Assembly: GCF_022539505.1 (NCBI RefSeq)
Contig: NC_061508.1
Location: forward strand, 36,574,256 to 36,638,255
DNA: 64,000 nucleotides
From: Lolium rigidum
Lineage: Eukaryota; Streptophyta; Magnoliopsida; Poales; Poaceae
Reading direction: 5' to 3'
Shown here in pieces: positions 1 through 12,002 of the stretch; the first letter of the stretch is position 1; each line of letters starts with the position of its first letter. The position numbers and the translations under genes were made by a program. The notes beneath the pieces were generated by a model that was given only the letters and a program-made list of their open reading frames with translations, was not told the origin of the DNA and made no database searches.

Positions 1-544
1 TTGTGCTGATCACGGGGCGGTTCCTCGGCAATGCCCACCGTGAGGGGCTTAGGGTTTAGAGAAAGGCGACGATGGAGGTTCCAGGAGCGAGACGGTACAC
101 GACGTACCCAGGTTCACGTCCCCGCGGTGGAGGATCGCTACGTCCTGCTAGCAATCCACTATATGAATATATGTGTACAGGGGGCCGCCATAGGCGGAGT
201 TGTTATATCTAATCTAATTCTAATTTGCGGGCTGCGATGTCTAGGTGTATCGCCTCTATGTATTTCTGTTTCTGAATATGTCTGTCCAGGGGGTGCCCCT
301 GTCTGGCTTTATATATCAGCCAAGCTAGGTTTATAAGAGTCCTAGGAGGATTCGTATTGGAGTCTTCCTTCTTGTAATCCAAGTTGATATTCCTTGTGGG
401 TCCAGCTTGTCGAGTCCTTGTGCTGGTCCATCTTCATAATCTAAACCGAGTATGGTAATGTCGGGTACCCGAAGGGTTATGCCCACATGAGTAGCCCCCA
501 AGTGCCTGGCCGAAGTGAAGCTTCGGGCAGGGACTAAAGTTGTC
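1..544. repeat. LTR-retrotransposon remnant, family not assigned
   Basis: GC-moderate sequence without a credible long ORF. The stretch around 440-540, with its near-palindromic GGGTACCC and repeated AAGCTTCGGG-type motifs, is of a kind I associate with Gypsy LTRs of large cereal genomes. No terminal boundary, primer site or target duplication can be placed because the element runs off the left window edge. The apparent ORFs (31-336 plus, 331-546 minus) have no recognisable domain. Class assignment is from memory. Confidence 0.35.
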
Positions 545-776
545 ATGATGAGGACATCCCTACTACACCACTACCTCCGTCATTGATAAATGAAGATGAA
601 CCTGCTGTGAAGCTCAAGTCCAATGAAGTTCGGATTGGACCAATTACAAGGGCTCGTGCGAAGCTACTTAAACAACAGGTGAGCTTATTTCTAAACGGTA
701 CTTTGATTGATGAGAACTTTATACTGCCTAAGTCCTATTACTTATGTATCATCATGTATCAAGAGGAGACGAGCAT
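545..776 (+). pseudogene. Gypsy polyprotein C-terminal remnant
   Basis: The plus frame running from about 559 into the LTR reads an acidic start followed by GPITRARAKLL and then FILPKS. This resembles the extreme C-terminus of plant Gypsy polyproteins, where a GPxTRARA motif is followed by an LPKSxxLCxxR-type tail. Nothing upstream encodes integrase, so it is only the tail of a polyprotein. The frame is interrupted at 777 by the start of another element's LTR, so this fragment was probably the insertion site. Family resemblance is from memory. Confidence 0.45.
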
Positions 777-2311
777 TGATACGTCTCCAACGTACCTATA
801 ATTTCTGATGTTCCATGCTTGTTTTATGACAATACTTACATGTTTTGCTTGCACTTTATAATGTTTTTATGCGTTTTCCGGAACTAACCTATTAACAAGA
901 TGCCGAAGTGCCAGTTCCTTTTTTCTGCTGTTTTTGGTTCCAGAAAGGTTGTTCGGGCAATATTCTCGGAATTGGACGAAATCAACGCCAAACATCTTAT
1001 TTTTCCCGGAAGGTCCCAGAACACCGAAGGAGAGTCGGAGGCGAGCCAGGGGGGCCCCACACGACAGGGCCGCGCGGGCTCCACCCTGGCCGCGCCGGCC
1101 TATGGGAAGGAGGCCCCGTGGCCCCTCCGACTCCGCCTCTTCGCCTATTTAAGCCCTTTCGACCTAAAAACACAGTACCTTTTGACGAAACTCCAGAAAG
1201 ACTCCAGGGGCGCCACCGCCATCGCGAAACTCCAATTCGGTGGACAGAAGTCTCTGTTCCGGCACCCTGCCGGGACGGGGAAGTGCCCCCGGAAGCCATC
1301 TCCATCAACGCCATCGCCTCCATCATGCTCCGTGAGTAGTTCCCCCATGGACTACGGGTTCTAGATGTAGCTAGTTGGTATCATCTCTCACATGTACTTC
1401 AATACAATGATCTCATGAGCTGCCTTACATGATTGAGATTCATCTGATGTAATCGGTGTTGTGTTTGTCGGGATCCGATGGATTGTTACGTTATGATTGT
1501 CTATCTACAAAGTTTATGAAGTTATTGTTGCTGCAATCTTGTTATGCTTAATGCTTGTCACTAGGGCCCGAGTGGCATGATCTTAGATTTAAGCTTTATA
1601 CTTATTATTTAGATTGTATCTACAAGTTGTATGCACATGTCTATGTCCGGAACCAAAGGCCCCAAAGTGACAGAAATTGGGACAACTGGAGGGGAAGGCT
1701 TAGATATGAGGATCACATGTTTTCACGGAGTGTTAATGCTTTGCTCCGGTACTCTATTAAAAGGAGTACCTTAATATCCAAGTAGATTCCCTAGAGGCCC
1801 TGGCTGCCACCGGCTGGTAGGACAAAAGATGTTGTACAAGTTTCTCATTGCGAGCACGTATGACTATATATGGAAAACATGCCTACATGATTAATGATCT
1901 TGATATTCTGTCTTAATGCTATTTCAATCCTATCAATTGCCCAACTGTAATTTGTTCACCCAACACTTGTTATTGGAGAGTTGCCACTAGTGTAGATAGC
2001 TGGGAACCCCGGTCCATCTTTCATCATCATATACTCGTTCTACATGTCATTGGAAGTAGTATCAACTATTTTCCGGTGCCATTGCTCCTGTGTTATTGCT
2101 ACTGTCTGTCGTATTACTTGTTACTATTGCTCTCATATTACTTGCTACTTTCAAATCACCCTCGTTACTAGTGCTTTTCCAGTGCAGCTGAATTGACAAC
2201 TCGGTTGTTAAGGCTTATAAGTATTCTTTACCTCCCCTTGTGTCGAATCAATAAATTTGGGTTTTACTTCCCTCGAAGACTGCCGCGATCCCCTATACTT
2301 GTGGGTTATCA
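777..2311 (+). mobile_element. Gypsy LTR (5' LTR, plus orientation)
   Basis: The LTR begins TGATACGTCTCC and ends TTATCA, giving about 1535 bp. Its body shares long stretches with the LTRs starting at 13405, 18698 and 23991: the ATTCTCGGAATTGGACGAAAT segment, the alternating Cs and Gs near 1020-1130, and the distal GTTGGGATCCGATGG-type block. The following bases contain a tRNA-Asp-type primer site, which marks the right boundary. No matching 3' LTR is visible before or after the assembly gap, so the element is incomplete in this window. By memory it resembles the Fatima/Sabrina group of Triticeae Gypsy elements, but I cannot fix the family. Confidence 0.75.
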
Positions 2312-2574
2312 AGACTGTTTTACGGCGCCGTTGCTCGGGGAGGCATAGCTCTACTCATAAGTTCACCTGGGGAGTACACTCTACCTCTCTCTCTATTTTT
2401 ATTTTGTTTTGCTTAGTTTACTTTTGCCTAGTTTATTTGTGCTTAGTTTATTTCTGTCTTGTTTTATTTTTCTTAGTTTACTTTTGTCTAGTTTCTTTTT
2501 GTCTTGTTTTATTTTCCTCATATACCCAAAATTCCATAAAAATTTGAAAAATCGAAAAATTAAAAACTGCTATT

Positions 2575-3604
2575 ATGGGAGAACCTACAACATATTTGGA
2601 GCTTATTGAATTATATAATAATTATAGAGAATCAAGAACGGGAAAAGTTATGAGTGCTGTGATAGAAAAATTGAATACAATTGCTAAAATCTTGCTTAAA
2701 CGCCATGATATAAACTGTTGCTCTCAACAGGACACTAAACATCTTAAATTTCAATGTGGCTTTAGTGAGGAATTTTTAATTAAGAACTATAATCGGAATA
2801 GCTATATTCATTTTGGGTTTGAAGAGGTAGAACAATTTGTCATATTTATGGGAGCCTCGAGATAGAATCCTTCATGGTTAAAAATTATGAAACTTGTGTT
2901 GTTTGTAAGGACCTTAAAGATTATGTCTCTTCTATCCTTAATTTTTGCAATGAAAGTTACACTCGATAATCCTTATATCATTGATTATAAAGAGAGACTC
3001 ATTAATGCACAAGAATGCACTCACAATTTGCGGGGACTCGTGGAAGAAGAAATTGATGAACCCGAAAGCTCATTGGATGAGAAAGAGGAGGAAATTGATG
3101 AACTCGAAAGCTCATTGGATGAAAAAGAAGAGGAGAGTGATGAACAAAAGGAGGAAGAATGGATTAGCTACCCATGCCAACCTTCTAATGAGAGTAACTC
3201 TTTATCTCTTACACTATTTGATTGTCCTCCATGCTTACCGAAAGAGGTTGAATGTTATGTTCCTGTGGATTCTCTTGAAATATTCCCTATGAGTAAAACT
3301 TGTGAGAATAATTATGCTACTTGTTATTTATGATAATCCATGCTACTTTGATAAATCTTATGATAATGCTTTGTTTGTGCCTGATGTCGAAGTGCATGGT
3401 ACTAAAGAATTTTGCGTAGCAAATGTTTATGATAAAGCTCTTGATGATGGTCCTATGTTACTTGATAATATTAATTGTACTACTAATGAAAATGGGATTG
3501 GAGAGGTCTTGACATTATCTATGAGTCCCATATCTCTTGAGATTGATCAACCATCTTGCTATATTATTGATAAAGAAATTAGTACTAAGCAATACATCAA
3601 AAGC
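2575..3604 (+). pseudogene. Broken element-encoded ORF of unknown function
   Basis: Three plus-strand reading frames cover most of this segment. The first begins MGEPTTYLEL and includes a Cys-rich patch around KRHDINCCSQQ. The second has a hydrophobic start, then an acidic repeat (EIDEPESSLDEKEE type) and a Cys-containing tail. The third contains YDNPCYFDKSYDNALFVP and continues into the N run. Frame switches near 2870 and 3310-3330 suggest indels rather than separate genes. I recognise the type as sequence often found in Triticeae retroelements but know no function for it. No catalytic motif of a retrotransposon enzyme is present. Confidence 0.5.
3049..3132 (+). repeat. Two tandem 42-bp coding repeats
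   Basis: Copies at 3049-3090 and 3091-3132, with a degenerating third starting at 3133. Each encodes about 14 residues of the acidic type EIDEPESSLDEKEE. Because 42 is a multiple of three, the repeat expands the protein without shifting the frame. Confidence 0.8.
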
Positions 3605-3704
3605 NNNNNNNNNNNNNNNNNNNNNNNNNNNNNNNNNNNNNNNNNNNNNNNNNNNNNNNNNNNNNNNNNNNNNNNNNNNNNNNNNNNNNNNNNNNNNNNN
3701 NNNN
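3605..3704. other. Assembly gap, 100 N
   Basis: Exactly 100 unspecified bases, which usually stands for a gap of unknown size. The left side is retroelement internal sequence and the right side is unrelated sequence, so the 3' part of the element may be missing here. Confidence 0.95.
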
Positions 3705-4800
3705 CAGTAGCTATACTCTCCAGGATACAAGATCAAGTAGCATCAGGATGGAGGATTGGAGAATTTTGGGGAGAGGTAGAAGCAGGAGGGAGAAGCTCAG
3801 TACAGTTCGTGGCTTTCAAAAGCTAGAGCGTTCACGGGCTTAAGAAGACGGCGCCTCCAAAAGCTTCAGGCAGAGAGCCATGGGATCAGGTCGTCCCTCG
3901 TTCACGTTTTGACTTGCGTACCTGGTCCACGTCCACCTCCTTGCGGGTTCCACTTCTCAGTGCTGCTTCTTACCTTCTCCTACCTCTGCTTCCTTGTCGA
4001 CGTATCAGGTCCGTGAAAAGAACATTGCACAAGAAGAAATCCAACACGCATCACTTTGGTGCACCCTAGCAGCCATAGCTCGAGTGGTGTGATGTTCCTT
4101 GTCCCTATGGTGAATATCGTCACCCCTAACGGCGGCTAAACTATCGACCGCAAAAGAGGCCCGCCGCGGAGACAACAGTAACACCAACACTACTGTATTT
4201 TCTGGTACCTCCCAATCCTCACCATCAGATTTTCACCACTGCTGATATGTGCATTCAGATTGACTTGTGCGCTTAACCCTGCTGATCTAGTGTATTAATC
4301 TACAAATATAGTATTGTATGTTCCTTCCAAACGGATTCTACTGACAATATATTTATCGCTCTGGCCTCCCTTCACCTCCCTCGGCTCTCTTTAAACTGAA
4401 ACACCTCTCTCGGTTCAGGAAGCTTTCTCACTTATAAGGTGGCTATTGACATTTACTACAACATAAAGGGTGCAGCGACACAGAGTAGGTGGCATTTTGT
4501 TGCAGTGTGTAAAAGAGCTGCAGTATGCTCCACACAAACTCTGCAACTGAAAAGACTTGCACCAAATTTGAATTAACAGTTAAGTTTTATGTTTTGATCA
4601 CGTTGGACAAAGTAATTCTTCATAAATCGCTCAGTCGTGATGAGTCATCACATGCCAATTATTTTATCGGGGAGAGGTGATAATGCCATATTAGCGCGGG
4701 AGAGATCTCTATCTTTACTAAGACCTGTTTGGCACACGACGGACAATCATCAGGTTGATCCATGACATGTTAGACTTTGGAAAGCTTGAGGCAACAGAAG
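3705..4800. other. Intergenic sequence downstream of sucrose synthase
   Basis: No recognisable gene or element boundary. Short ORFs on both strands lack known domains. It separates the assembly gap from the 3' end of the sucrose synthase transcription unit. Confidence 0.5.
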
Positions 4801-4840
4801 ATTGCATTGAATTATAAAAGATGAACAATACAGGCAGGCG

Positions 4841-4846
4841 TTTATT
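4841..4846 (-). terminator. Polyadenylation signal of sucrose synthase
   Basis: The minus strand reads AATAAA here, about 175 nt past the stop codon, in a T-rich context typical of a plant 3' UTR. The 3' UTR would span roughly 4815-5021. Confidence 0.55.
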
Positions 4847-5021
4847 GAAGGCAACATATGCAGCTAGCAGGAACCAGATAAGCACTGCCCAAAACCTCAC
4901 AGAAGTGCCCGAGACATCCAAGTACACACTCCACAATAGACCAAATGAAAACTACGGTAGACAATCAAATCATAACGCAGCCAACACTTCGCCCTCTGAA
5001 GGCGCCTCTTCATCTCCCACA

Positions 5022-8000
5022 CTAATTGTCTGTGTTCTCGCCATCGACAGCCAATGGAACTGCAGCAGCCTGCATCCAAGAGAAAAAAAAACAAGTCGTA
5101 AGTGGCTAGTTTGCAGAAATGGACATTGGTGTAAATTGCTCTCTGACCCGTCAGGTAACTTACCAGGCTGCGGTACTTCAGAGCGTAGAACATCTCGAGG
5201 TAACGGCGAGTCTCACGCCTCTCAAGGTTGCTCACGTACTTCCAGAAACCATATACACCAGTCAGGGTCATCAGCCTCTCTGAGTACAGCTTCCAGGTGT
5301 ACCTGAACATTGCAAAGTAATAAGATCAATATTTGATCATGGAAAAATGAAGCCAGACACTAGTATCTGGCATGAAAATGCTGGCTCCGAACTGTAATGC
5401 AAATGTATTACATCACAACAAATATGCTTCTACATAACCTGTGAGTGCGAGCACTCGTCTAGCCCAATTCTGTTTTTCTCGATCAAGATGATAATTTCTT
5501 TGGCATATTATAACTTCTAAATTGAGTGGACTGCAAGAGTAGAATACATACTTCTCATAAATTCTCTTCAGGCCTCCTTCCGACATTTTGTCCCAGTAGG
5601 TTGGATCCGCCGTGGATTTCTCAAAGAAGTTGACCAGGATATCTGCAGCCTTGTCACTGTGGTAAGGATCGATGTGCAAACCAGACACACCATTCACAAT
5701 GATTTCAGCTGGGCCACCATGGCATGTCGCTATTGTGGGCAAACCACATGTCATGGCCTCAACAACAGTCAGGCCAAATGCTTCATAGAATGCAGGCTAA
5801 GAACAATTGAAACAAGAGTTAAGCACACTTCAAACTCAAGGCTGTTTTTCTCAAACAATTAATTATGCTAGAATATGACACAGCATGTGCATACCTGAAC
5901 AAATGCACCCTTGGTGTCACAAATGTAGCGGTACAACTCTGCATTGCGAACACGGTTCATCTGAGCTGAGATCCACCGGATATGGCCCTCCAGCTTGTAC
6001 TCCTCAATGAGACTGTACATCCTTTTGAACTCAGCCTGCTCCTCCCTATCCTTGGACTCCTTGCCATGGTCACCAGCGACAATCACAAGGTTTGCCAAAT
6101 CCTTCAGATGAGCATTCTTACCGAACATCTCAACCAAGCCTGTCATGTTCTTCACACGGTCAAGACGAGCCATTGAGAAGATGATTGGCTTGTTCTTGTC
6201 CTTCAATACAAACCTGCACAACATTTTTTGAAGCATTTAATGCTCAGATGGTAGAGCATGTACTGTGGTCTATATGTCCATACATGAAAAAGTAAGCAGT
6301 TATTTTAAGCAACTTTCCAGATAAACACTGAAGTCCTAAGCCAGATGAGGGCCTGGGACTCAATAATTATCATTCTGTTATATTAAAGGTTGTCTGTTTA
6401 AGAAGTTTAGGTCAGCAACGGTTAGGTATTGCCACTAAACAAAGGTCTGATAGACCTTAAAAAATGAGAGCTGCACCAGAAAAGCAGGGGTGTAATTTTT
6501 TCAAAAAAATTCATTGCCAAATAAAAGCGGAGTAATCAGCAGCTCAGTGCTTACTTGTGTTCAGAGTTCTCAACATCGCTGTAAAGGAGCTCTTCAATTT
6601 CAGGGTGGAAGGCAGTAAGCCTCTTGTCAGTTTCAGTGTATGGGAAGTAGACGGTCATATCTGCTCCAGGAGAGACAATGTTGAACTTGGGATCGAACAC
6701 GTCGATCCCATGGACAACGCGGTAGAGATCAGGGAGGGTGAAAGCAATGTGAGACTCATACTGGCCCACGCTGTCCTTGCTGCAGAAAGGAATTAAGGAA
6801 GCATAAGATAAACATTATTATACTGGTACAACCAGCAATATTCTGCTGAAAATATGTAGAGGTTACCTTCCAGCAATTTCCTGGAATGTGCTGGTGATGA
6901 TGAAATCAGTGTGATTCATGGCAATAAGGTCAGCAGTGAATTGGCATGAGAAATGGTATTGGCTGTCGAATTTGTCCAAATATATGTCTGAGTTGGGGTA
7001 TTTTGTTTTCTCCAAAGCATGGGCAATGGTGCACTGTATTCATGTAGAAGATTAATTAGTAACTTCTCTAAATGAAAACAAATAAAAATATAGAAAGAGT
7101 CAGTGACAACAAAACACACCTGGGTAACTCCCAACTTATGCGCGAGCAGAGTGGCAACAAGGTTACCGTCACTGTAGTTGCCAATAATGAGATCAGGCTT
7201 GGTCTGCATTTCTCTCATGAGTTCGTTTGCAACATCCTGTACCAACATGTATGATCTCAGAATATGCATACTATGTTCAGCTCTGTAGGATGGTCTATCG
7301 AATAAAGCATTTACCTCAGTGTACGTCTCCAGGTATGGCCAGACATCAAAACGAGAGATCCACTTACGGAGGATCCCCTTCTCAGTTCTGAATGGAACAC
7401 GGAGAATGTCAGTGTGCTCAGTTCCAATAACTTTCTCCAGCCGCTGGCCACATGTAGTACCAACAGCATCAGGCAACAACCTGGTGACCTGCATAAAATA
7501 AAATTGTGTGGGCACATTTACTCAATCACTCACAAAAAACTGACAAGGTCTTAGAAGCTGGAACATCCAACATTGTTATCTCAAACATACAATGAGGATC
7601 TTAGGGGTTATGTCAAGGCCTTGCTGCTTAATCCTCAGAAGCATCTCATTCTCCAAAGCACGGACTTGATCCAAGATGTACACAACCTGTAATACAATAG
7701 TATGTGTGATCAAACCTAGAAAGCCTGGAAGTACTAGCTAACATACAATTCGATTTTAAGCAGTCTCATTACCTGGCCACCAGTATCAGGGTATCCCAAC
7801 ACATTGGATTGAGCAAAATATCCGTGTGGAGACAGGATAACGACATTGAACATCATCGGTATAGTACCAAGGAACTTCTCCAAGCTGGCTGGATCAGGGG
7901 CCTCAAGCAGATCAAGAAGCAAGTGGATGGTGTCCTGTACACGCTTAGCGGTGTCGCCCCAACCCTTCTCCAAGCCAAGCTCTTGGAACCTGCACTCAAA

Positions 8001-9528
8001 TCATGACGAAATCATGAGAAACTATTTCCATTTGCAGTTCAACCTGAGCTAAGTGGTGAAGGCAATTTATAAAGAAATAACCTGTGGTTGAACTCAGAGG
8101 ACGGGGTGTCTTCAGGGATGCTCGTTAGATACTCTTCTGCCTTTCTAAGGGCTGATTGGAGCCCACGAAGGCTCTGAATTCTGTCGTTTAGCATCATTGT
8201 CTGTAATTGAAAACAGCATTTTGTTACTGAAGAAGCATGGATCAACTCATTAAGTGGTTCTCTAAAGGATTTCATGGTCCATAGGTGATTTAAGATTTCA
8301 AGCAATTATCACAACGAAAACTTTTGAAGTGCATCACTTGGCAGGTTCTGTGTATTGGAAGCTTACCGTGCCCTTGTGGTTATGGGCTTTCAGGAAGTTC
8401 AGTAGTGGGTAGAGGCTCTCCTTGTCCTGGAACAGCTTGGAAGACAGGTGACGGTTAAGGAACTGCACCCCATTTCCAATGGACTTGGACATGGAAGGAC
8501 GCGGGAAGGAAGCATTGAAAGGCTCAAAATCAAGCTCAAGCACAAACTTGCTGCTGGCGCTGTTGTCAAGAAAAAGAGATTGAATCCTTATAAGGTTATT
8601 ATTCACGAGATGTAGAATGTACAATGTGTGCCTACAACTGCTAAGATTTCATTCGGCAACTTACTGCTCATCAACAAGCTGTTCCTTGAATGCTAGGTAC
8701 TCGGAAACTGTCAGCTCCTCAACAGCCAACTCGCTAACATTCACCCGTATGTAGTCCCAGACACCGGGCCTAGGCCTGATGGCCAGTGCAACCCATGGCG
8801 GCAGCACAATTGCTTCCTACATTGAACTCAAGCAAGCAAATTAGATTCCCTGGTGTATAAGTTTCAACTGAAAGTACTTGAGTAGGGATGTTGCCGCCAT
8901 TACCTGAGCAGCACGGAGAATGTCTTCAAAGGGTGCATATCTCTCCTTGTCAGCCTCAAACAAGGCTTCAAACTCAGTGAGCAGCTGGTGGCGCTGAAGC
9001 ATTCCTTTGCCCTGGTGAACATACCTGTAGAGAGTGATATTTGAGAAAAGGAAACAGTATAAACAGCACTACTGCACTGCATTGTGTAAAAGAATATACT
9101 GAAGCCTAGGTAAAAGAAATCAATATTTCAACTTGATCCAAATTCCTGTGGTGGAGCTAATGAAAAAATATTACAGGCCAACATACTATTCCTGAATAAC
9201 TATGCAAGATCAAGGTCCGAACTTAATATTACAGGCCAACATACTATTCCTGAATAACTATGCAAGATCAAGGTCCGAACTTATGCATATGCATCAGTAT
9301 ATCTATTATTCATCGTGCTGTGCTACAAACTAACCGAAGGCAGGGATGACGAAATTTATACCATGTTAACATTTTTTGGGTAGCAGAACAGAGGTTATTT
9401 CACAGAGAGGTAGGCATGTTTTGAGATCCTTACTTTGAAAAGAGGGCAATGAGCTCGTTAGGATGGGAGGAGAAGGTGGCACCAAGGCGCTCCCGGAGAC
9501 TGTGGAGACGAGTCAGCTTGGCAGCCAT
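5022..9528 (-). CDS. SUS1: Sucrose synthase, SUS1 type (15 coding exons)
   Basis: Catalyses reversible cleavage of sucrose plus UDP to UDP-glucose and fructose; a cytosolic or membrane-associated GT-B enzyme supplying starch and cell-wall synthesis. Coding exons, 5' to 3': 9528-9434, 9024-8904, 8816-8665, 8559-8367, 8200-8082, 7989-7773, 7686-7591, 7488-7315, 7236-7120, 7033-6867, 6779-6555, 6213-5895, 5796-5552, 5302-5164, 5069-5022. All junctions are GT-AG and the frame stays open, giving 808 aa, about the family's usual length. Residue 10 is the Ser of the LHSLRERLG motif, the conserved N-terminal kinase site. The sucrose-synthase domain fills the first two thirds; the glycosyltransferase domain includes [13 protein letters not shown], and the E-x7-E motif has E670 and E678 in [13 protein letters not shown]. 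The start is the Met beginning MAAKLTRL. No disabling change seen. The SUS1 rather than SUS2 subtype is assigned from memory. Confidence 0.96.
9167..9282. repeat. Perfect 58-bp tandem duplication in first coding intron of sucrose synthase
   Basis: Copies at 9167-9224 and 9225-9282, each starting AATATTACAGGCC and ending GGTCCGAACTT, appear identical. They lie in the intron 9025-9433 and do not touch a splice site. Identity suggests a recent event or an assembly artefact. Confidence 0.9.
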
Positions 9529-10400
9529 GGCTCAGGACACAAAACTGCAGAGCAAGTTAAAGATTTTCAGTTAGCCCTGAAGAATCAGAACATTTGCACA
9601 ATAAATCAAGTAGATCATGCTAAAGCATCACTAATCACATCAACACACCACACCAAGGACTGGACTTTCTAAATAAATAAAAATGCTAAGGTATGCGATT
9701 AATCTCAGGTGAAACTTTTAATAATCTTGCAGATCGAAAATAGCGAAGCAACGGGATGATAGACTAAGTACTGATCTTTCAACGAACTAAATCAAGCACC
9801 GACTCCACACCAAACTAGAGTCGTTCTTTGGCGAATGTTTCGGACAGGGGAAAAAAGGCACCAACTGAGCAAATGGGTGTAGAGATTTTCAGATTATTGG
9901 GCATCTGTAACCCAGACACATTTCTCCGCAAGAAAAGTCAACAAATTTATTTGCGAGGGCAGTAAATTTTCTAACTGACTCTGGTAAAAATAAGACGGGG
10001 GGAAAGGAGGAGGGTCCGCTCATAAACCACTACTAGAGGACATGAGAATCTGCAGGCAAGCAATCTAGGGGAGATTCGGGTGAGAGAACCCCACAAACTC
10101 AAGAACATGTGTCAGCAAAACCGAGGCAAGATTGAGCTGACGACCCACCAAAGCCCAACAAGAAGAGCAGGAAACCCCAAGAAAACACATTGGAGCAACC
10201 AAACAACAGCAAGCCCGATCACTAAGGTGTACATGGAGCCCAGAAGTCCCAAGATTTCAGGCCAGATTAGCTAGAAATCGAAGCAAAATCCCGCCCAAAA
10301 ACAGAGCAGTGGGATGGAAAGAACTGGTTTACTACATCAGAAGCAGAGGTTCACATACCAAATGGCGAGGTGTGTGAGGGGAGAAGCCAAACGGCGGAGG
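9529..10400 (-). promoter_or_regulatory. Sucrose synthase 5' leader exon and leader intron
   Basis: A leader intron is predicted from 10358 (donor GTATGTG) to 9545 (acceptor CTCTGCAG), 814 bp. It leaves a short UTR exon 2 (9544-9529) joined to the start codon, and a first UTR exon ending at 10359. The intron is AT-rich and has no credible ORF. Leader introns are typical of plant sucrose synthase genes and often raise expression; that role is inference here. Confidence 0.65.
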
Positions 10401-10423
10401 GTTTCTCAAGATCCAGAGGGGCC

Positions 10424-10433
10424 AATAAATAGA
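10424..10433 (-). promoter_or_regulatory. Putative TATA box of sucrose synthase
   Basis: The minus strand reads CTATTTATTG. It lies about 65 bp upstream of the predicted leader-intron donor, consistent with transcription starting near 10395-10400. No transcript evidence is available. Confidence 0.45.
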
Positions 10434-12002
10434 CAGGAGCAGCAAAAACCCCAGTCAGAGGTGCTGAGGAGGGACAGGTGGTGCCTAACCAGAGTGGTAT
10501 TGGTAATGGTAGGACCTTTCAGCTGAGACAGTGGATAATACCAAATTACTGTGCCCACAAAATACTATAATCTGCTGGTGTCACTAATTACGCATAGTAT
10601 GCGCAAGAATCCAATAAGCATATGCTGGCCCAGCTACTGGCTGCTTTGCTAAAGTTTCAACCTCCAATATAAACTGCAGGTTGATCTTGACAGGTGCACA
10701 CAGTCGACTCAAGGACTGGATTGAAATGAAAGGGGGGAAGAAAGTGGATGCTTCGCTTTTTCAACCTCTGGAAATATCAAATTGGATTAGGTGGTGATGA
10801 GGAAAAGTTGGTGGTTTGACGGCGACGGGTCGGATTACATCTAGAAACCAACGGATAAGAGCAATGAGACTGTCTTGGAAAATAAGCAAAGAGGATGATG
10901 ACTAATCCACCTAGCGATGACAAGTGGGCCCTATCACGGAGGGGAGACACACATCCTCCTTCTAGAAGCTTTGGGCTACGCTCTACAGGGTAGTATGACA
11001 GTGAGCACAAAGCTCGTGGCCGGAAACCATGGGGAAACACCAAGAACAAGAGCATAAAGCTAGTGCTAATTAGCATACCAGGTGGCGATTCTCTGGTGCT
11101 ATTAGTTAGTTAAGCATGATTGTCATGCCCTAGTGGCATCAGAAAAGGACGGGGCATAGCGAAAAGATCGCCCAGATAATATTTGTGGAAAACAAAGCAC
11201 CGGTTCTTGGTCCTTGCAAAATGCGCCTAAACTACGCCGACCTGACGGACAGCGAGCTCGCGTCGACGACGCTGCGACAGCAGCCCTACGTTTGGAACAA
11301 GAAGAAGAGAGAGCATCTCTTTCGTAGGAAAAGCATTAGAGAAGATGCCCAAAAACCATTGAAGTACTGTAGTACTATTTTGCAAGGGAATAAAAGCACA
11401 AACTCTCAACAAATTCTAGTGAGCGGCATTGCGACGAACAGGAGAGACGCATTACCTCGCAAAGGAGAACACCAAACGTGGACGACGCTGTGGGGCAAAA
11501 ATCTCGGACAAGTGAATCAGATGAGACGACGGGTTTGGGATGTGGCAGAAGTCGCAGGACGAGGAGCGTTTTATAGGGGAGGAACGGGGTCGAGTAATTG
11601 GTTAATTACTCCTCCTCCGACGTCCTGCCCTGCGCAGCAAGCCATGGTTTTGGATTGGGATTGGGATTTTGGTTTTGGTTTTGGGCCCGGATTACGCACG
11701 TTCCATTCCATTCCCATGGGCGCCGACCGGTAAAGCAGAAGCAGAGACGAGCAGAGCACACATGGTGAGACCGAGACCGACGGAAGACGCGGCGTCGTCT
11801 CCTCCCGCTTTCCGAACGAAACCGCGGAAACGGCTGCCGGTTTTGCGTCTGGGTTTGCATCCCCATTGGCCGTGGCGACTCTTTCTTGCTGCTCAAGGCT
11901 TTTTTTTATTGGGAACGATGGTCCTGTTAATTGAGCGTGATTTCAGGTCCCTAGCTTTCTGAAACGGATGGGTTGAATTTTTTTTCTTCCGGAAGAAGAA
12001 AG
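10434..12002. other. Upstream region of sucrose synthase, no gene seen
   Basis: The longest ORFs (10777-11076 minus, 11185-11733 plus) have no domain, no splice support and low-complexity composition. A short G/T-rich run near 11653-11690 repeats GGGATT/GGTTTT units. The proximal part probably contains sucrose synthase promoter sequence. Confidence 0.45.

Larger units (their letters stand above)
2312..3604 (+). mobile_element. Internal region of non-autonomous Gypsy element
   Basis: Starts with a degenerate primer-binding site at about 2321-2341 (ACGGCGCCGTTGCTCGGGGA; the canonical tRNA-Asp-complementary site is TGGCGCCGTTGCCGGGGA), then a T-rich leader at 2395-2520 with several CTTAGTTTA/CTTGTTTTA repeats. 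Three consecutive ORFs follow: 2575-2865, 2887-3333 and 3302 into the gap. None carries a protease, reverse transcriptase or integrase motif. They look like fragments of one broken coding region that other Triticeae non-autonomous elements also carry. The region ends in the gap at 3605. Confidence 0.6.

Noticed and set aside
900..1364. Overlapping ORFs of 109-154 aa on both strands
   Set aside because: They lie in the GC-rich promoter-proximal block of a Gypsy LTR; the same region in the other LTRs gives similar spurious ORFs.
10777..11076. 99-aa minus ORF upstream of sucrose synthase
   Set aside because: No domain, no intron or promoter support, and composition like its non-coding surroundings.
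11653..11690. GGGATT/GGTTTT repeats as possible interstitial telomere sequence
   Set aside because: The plant telomere unit is TTTAGGG; these repeats are shorter, irregular and do not match.
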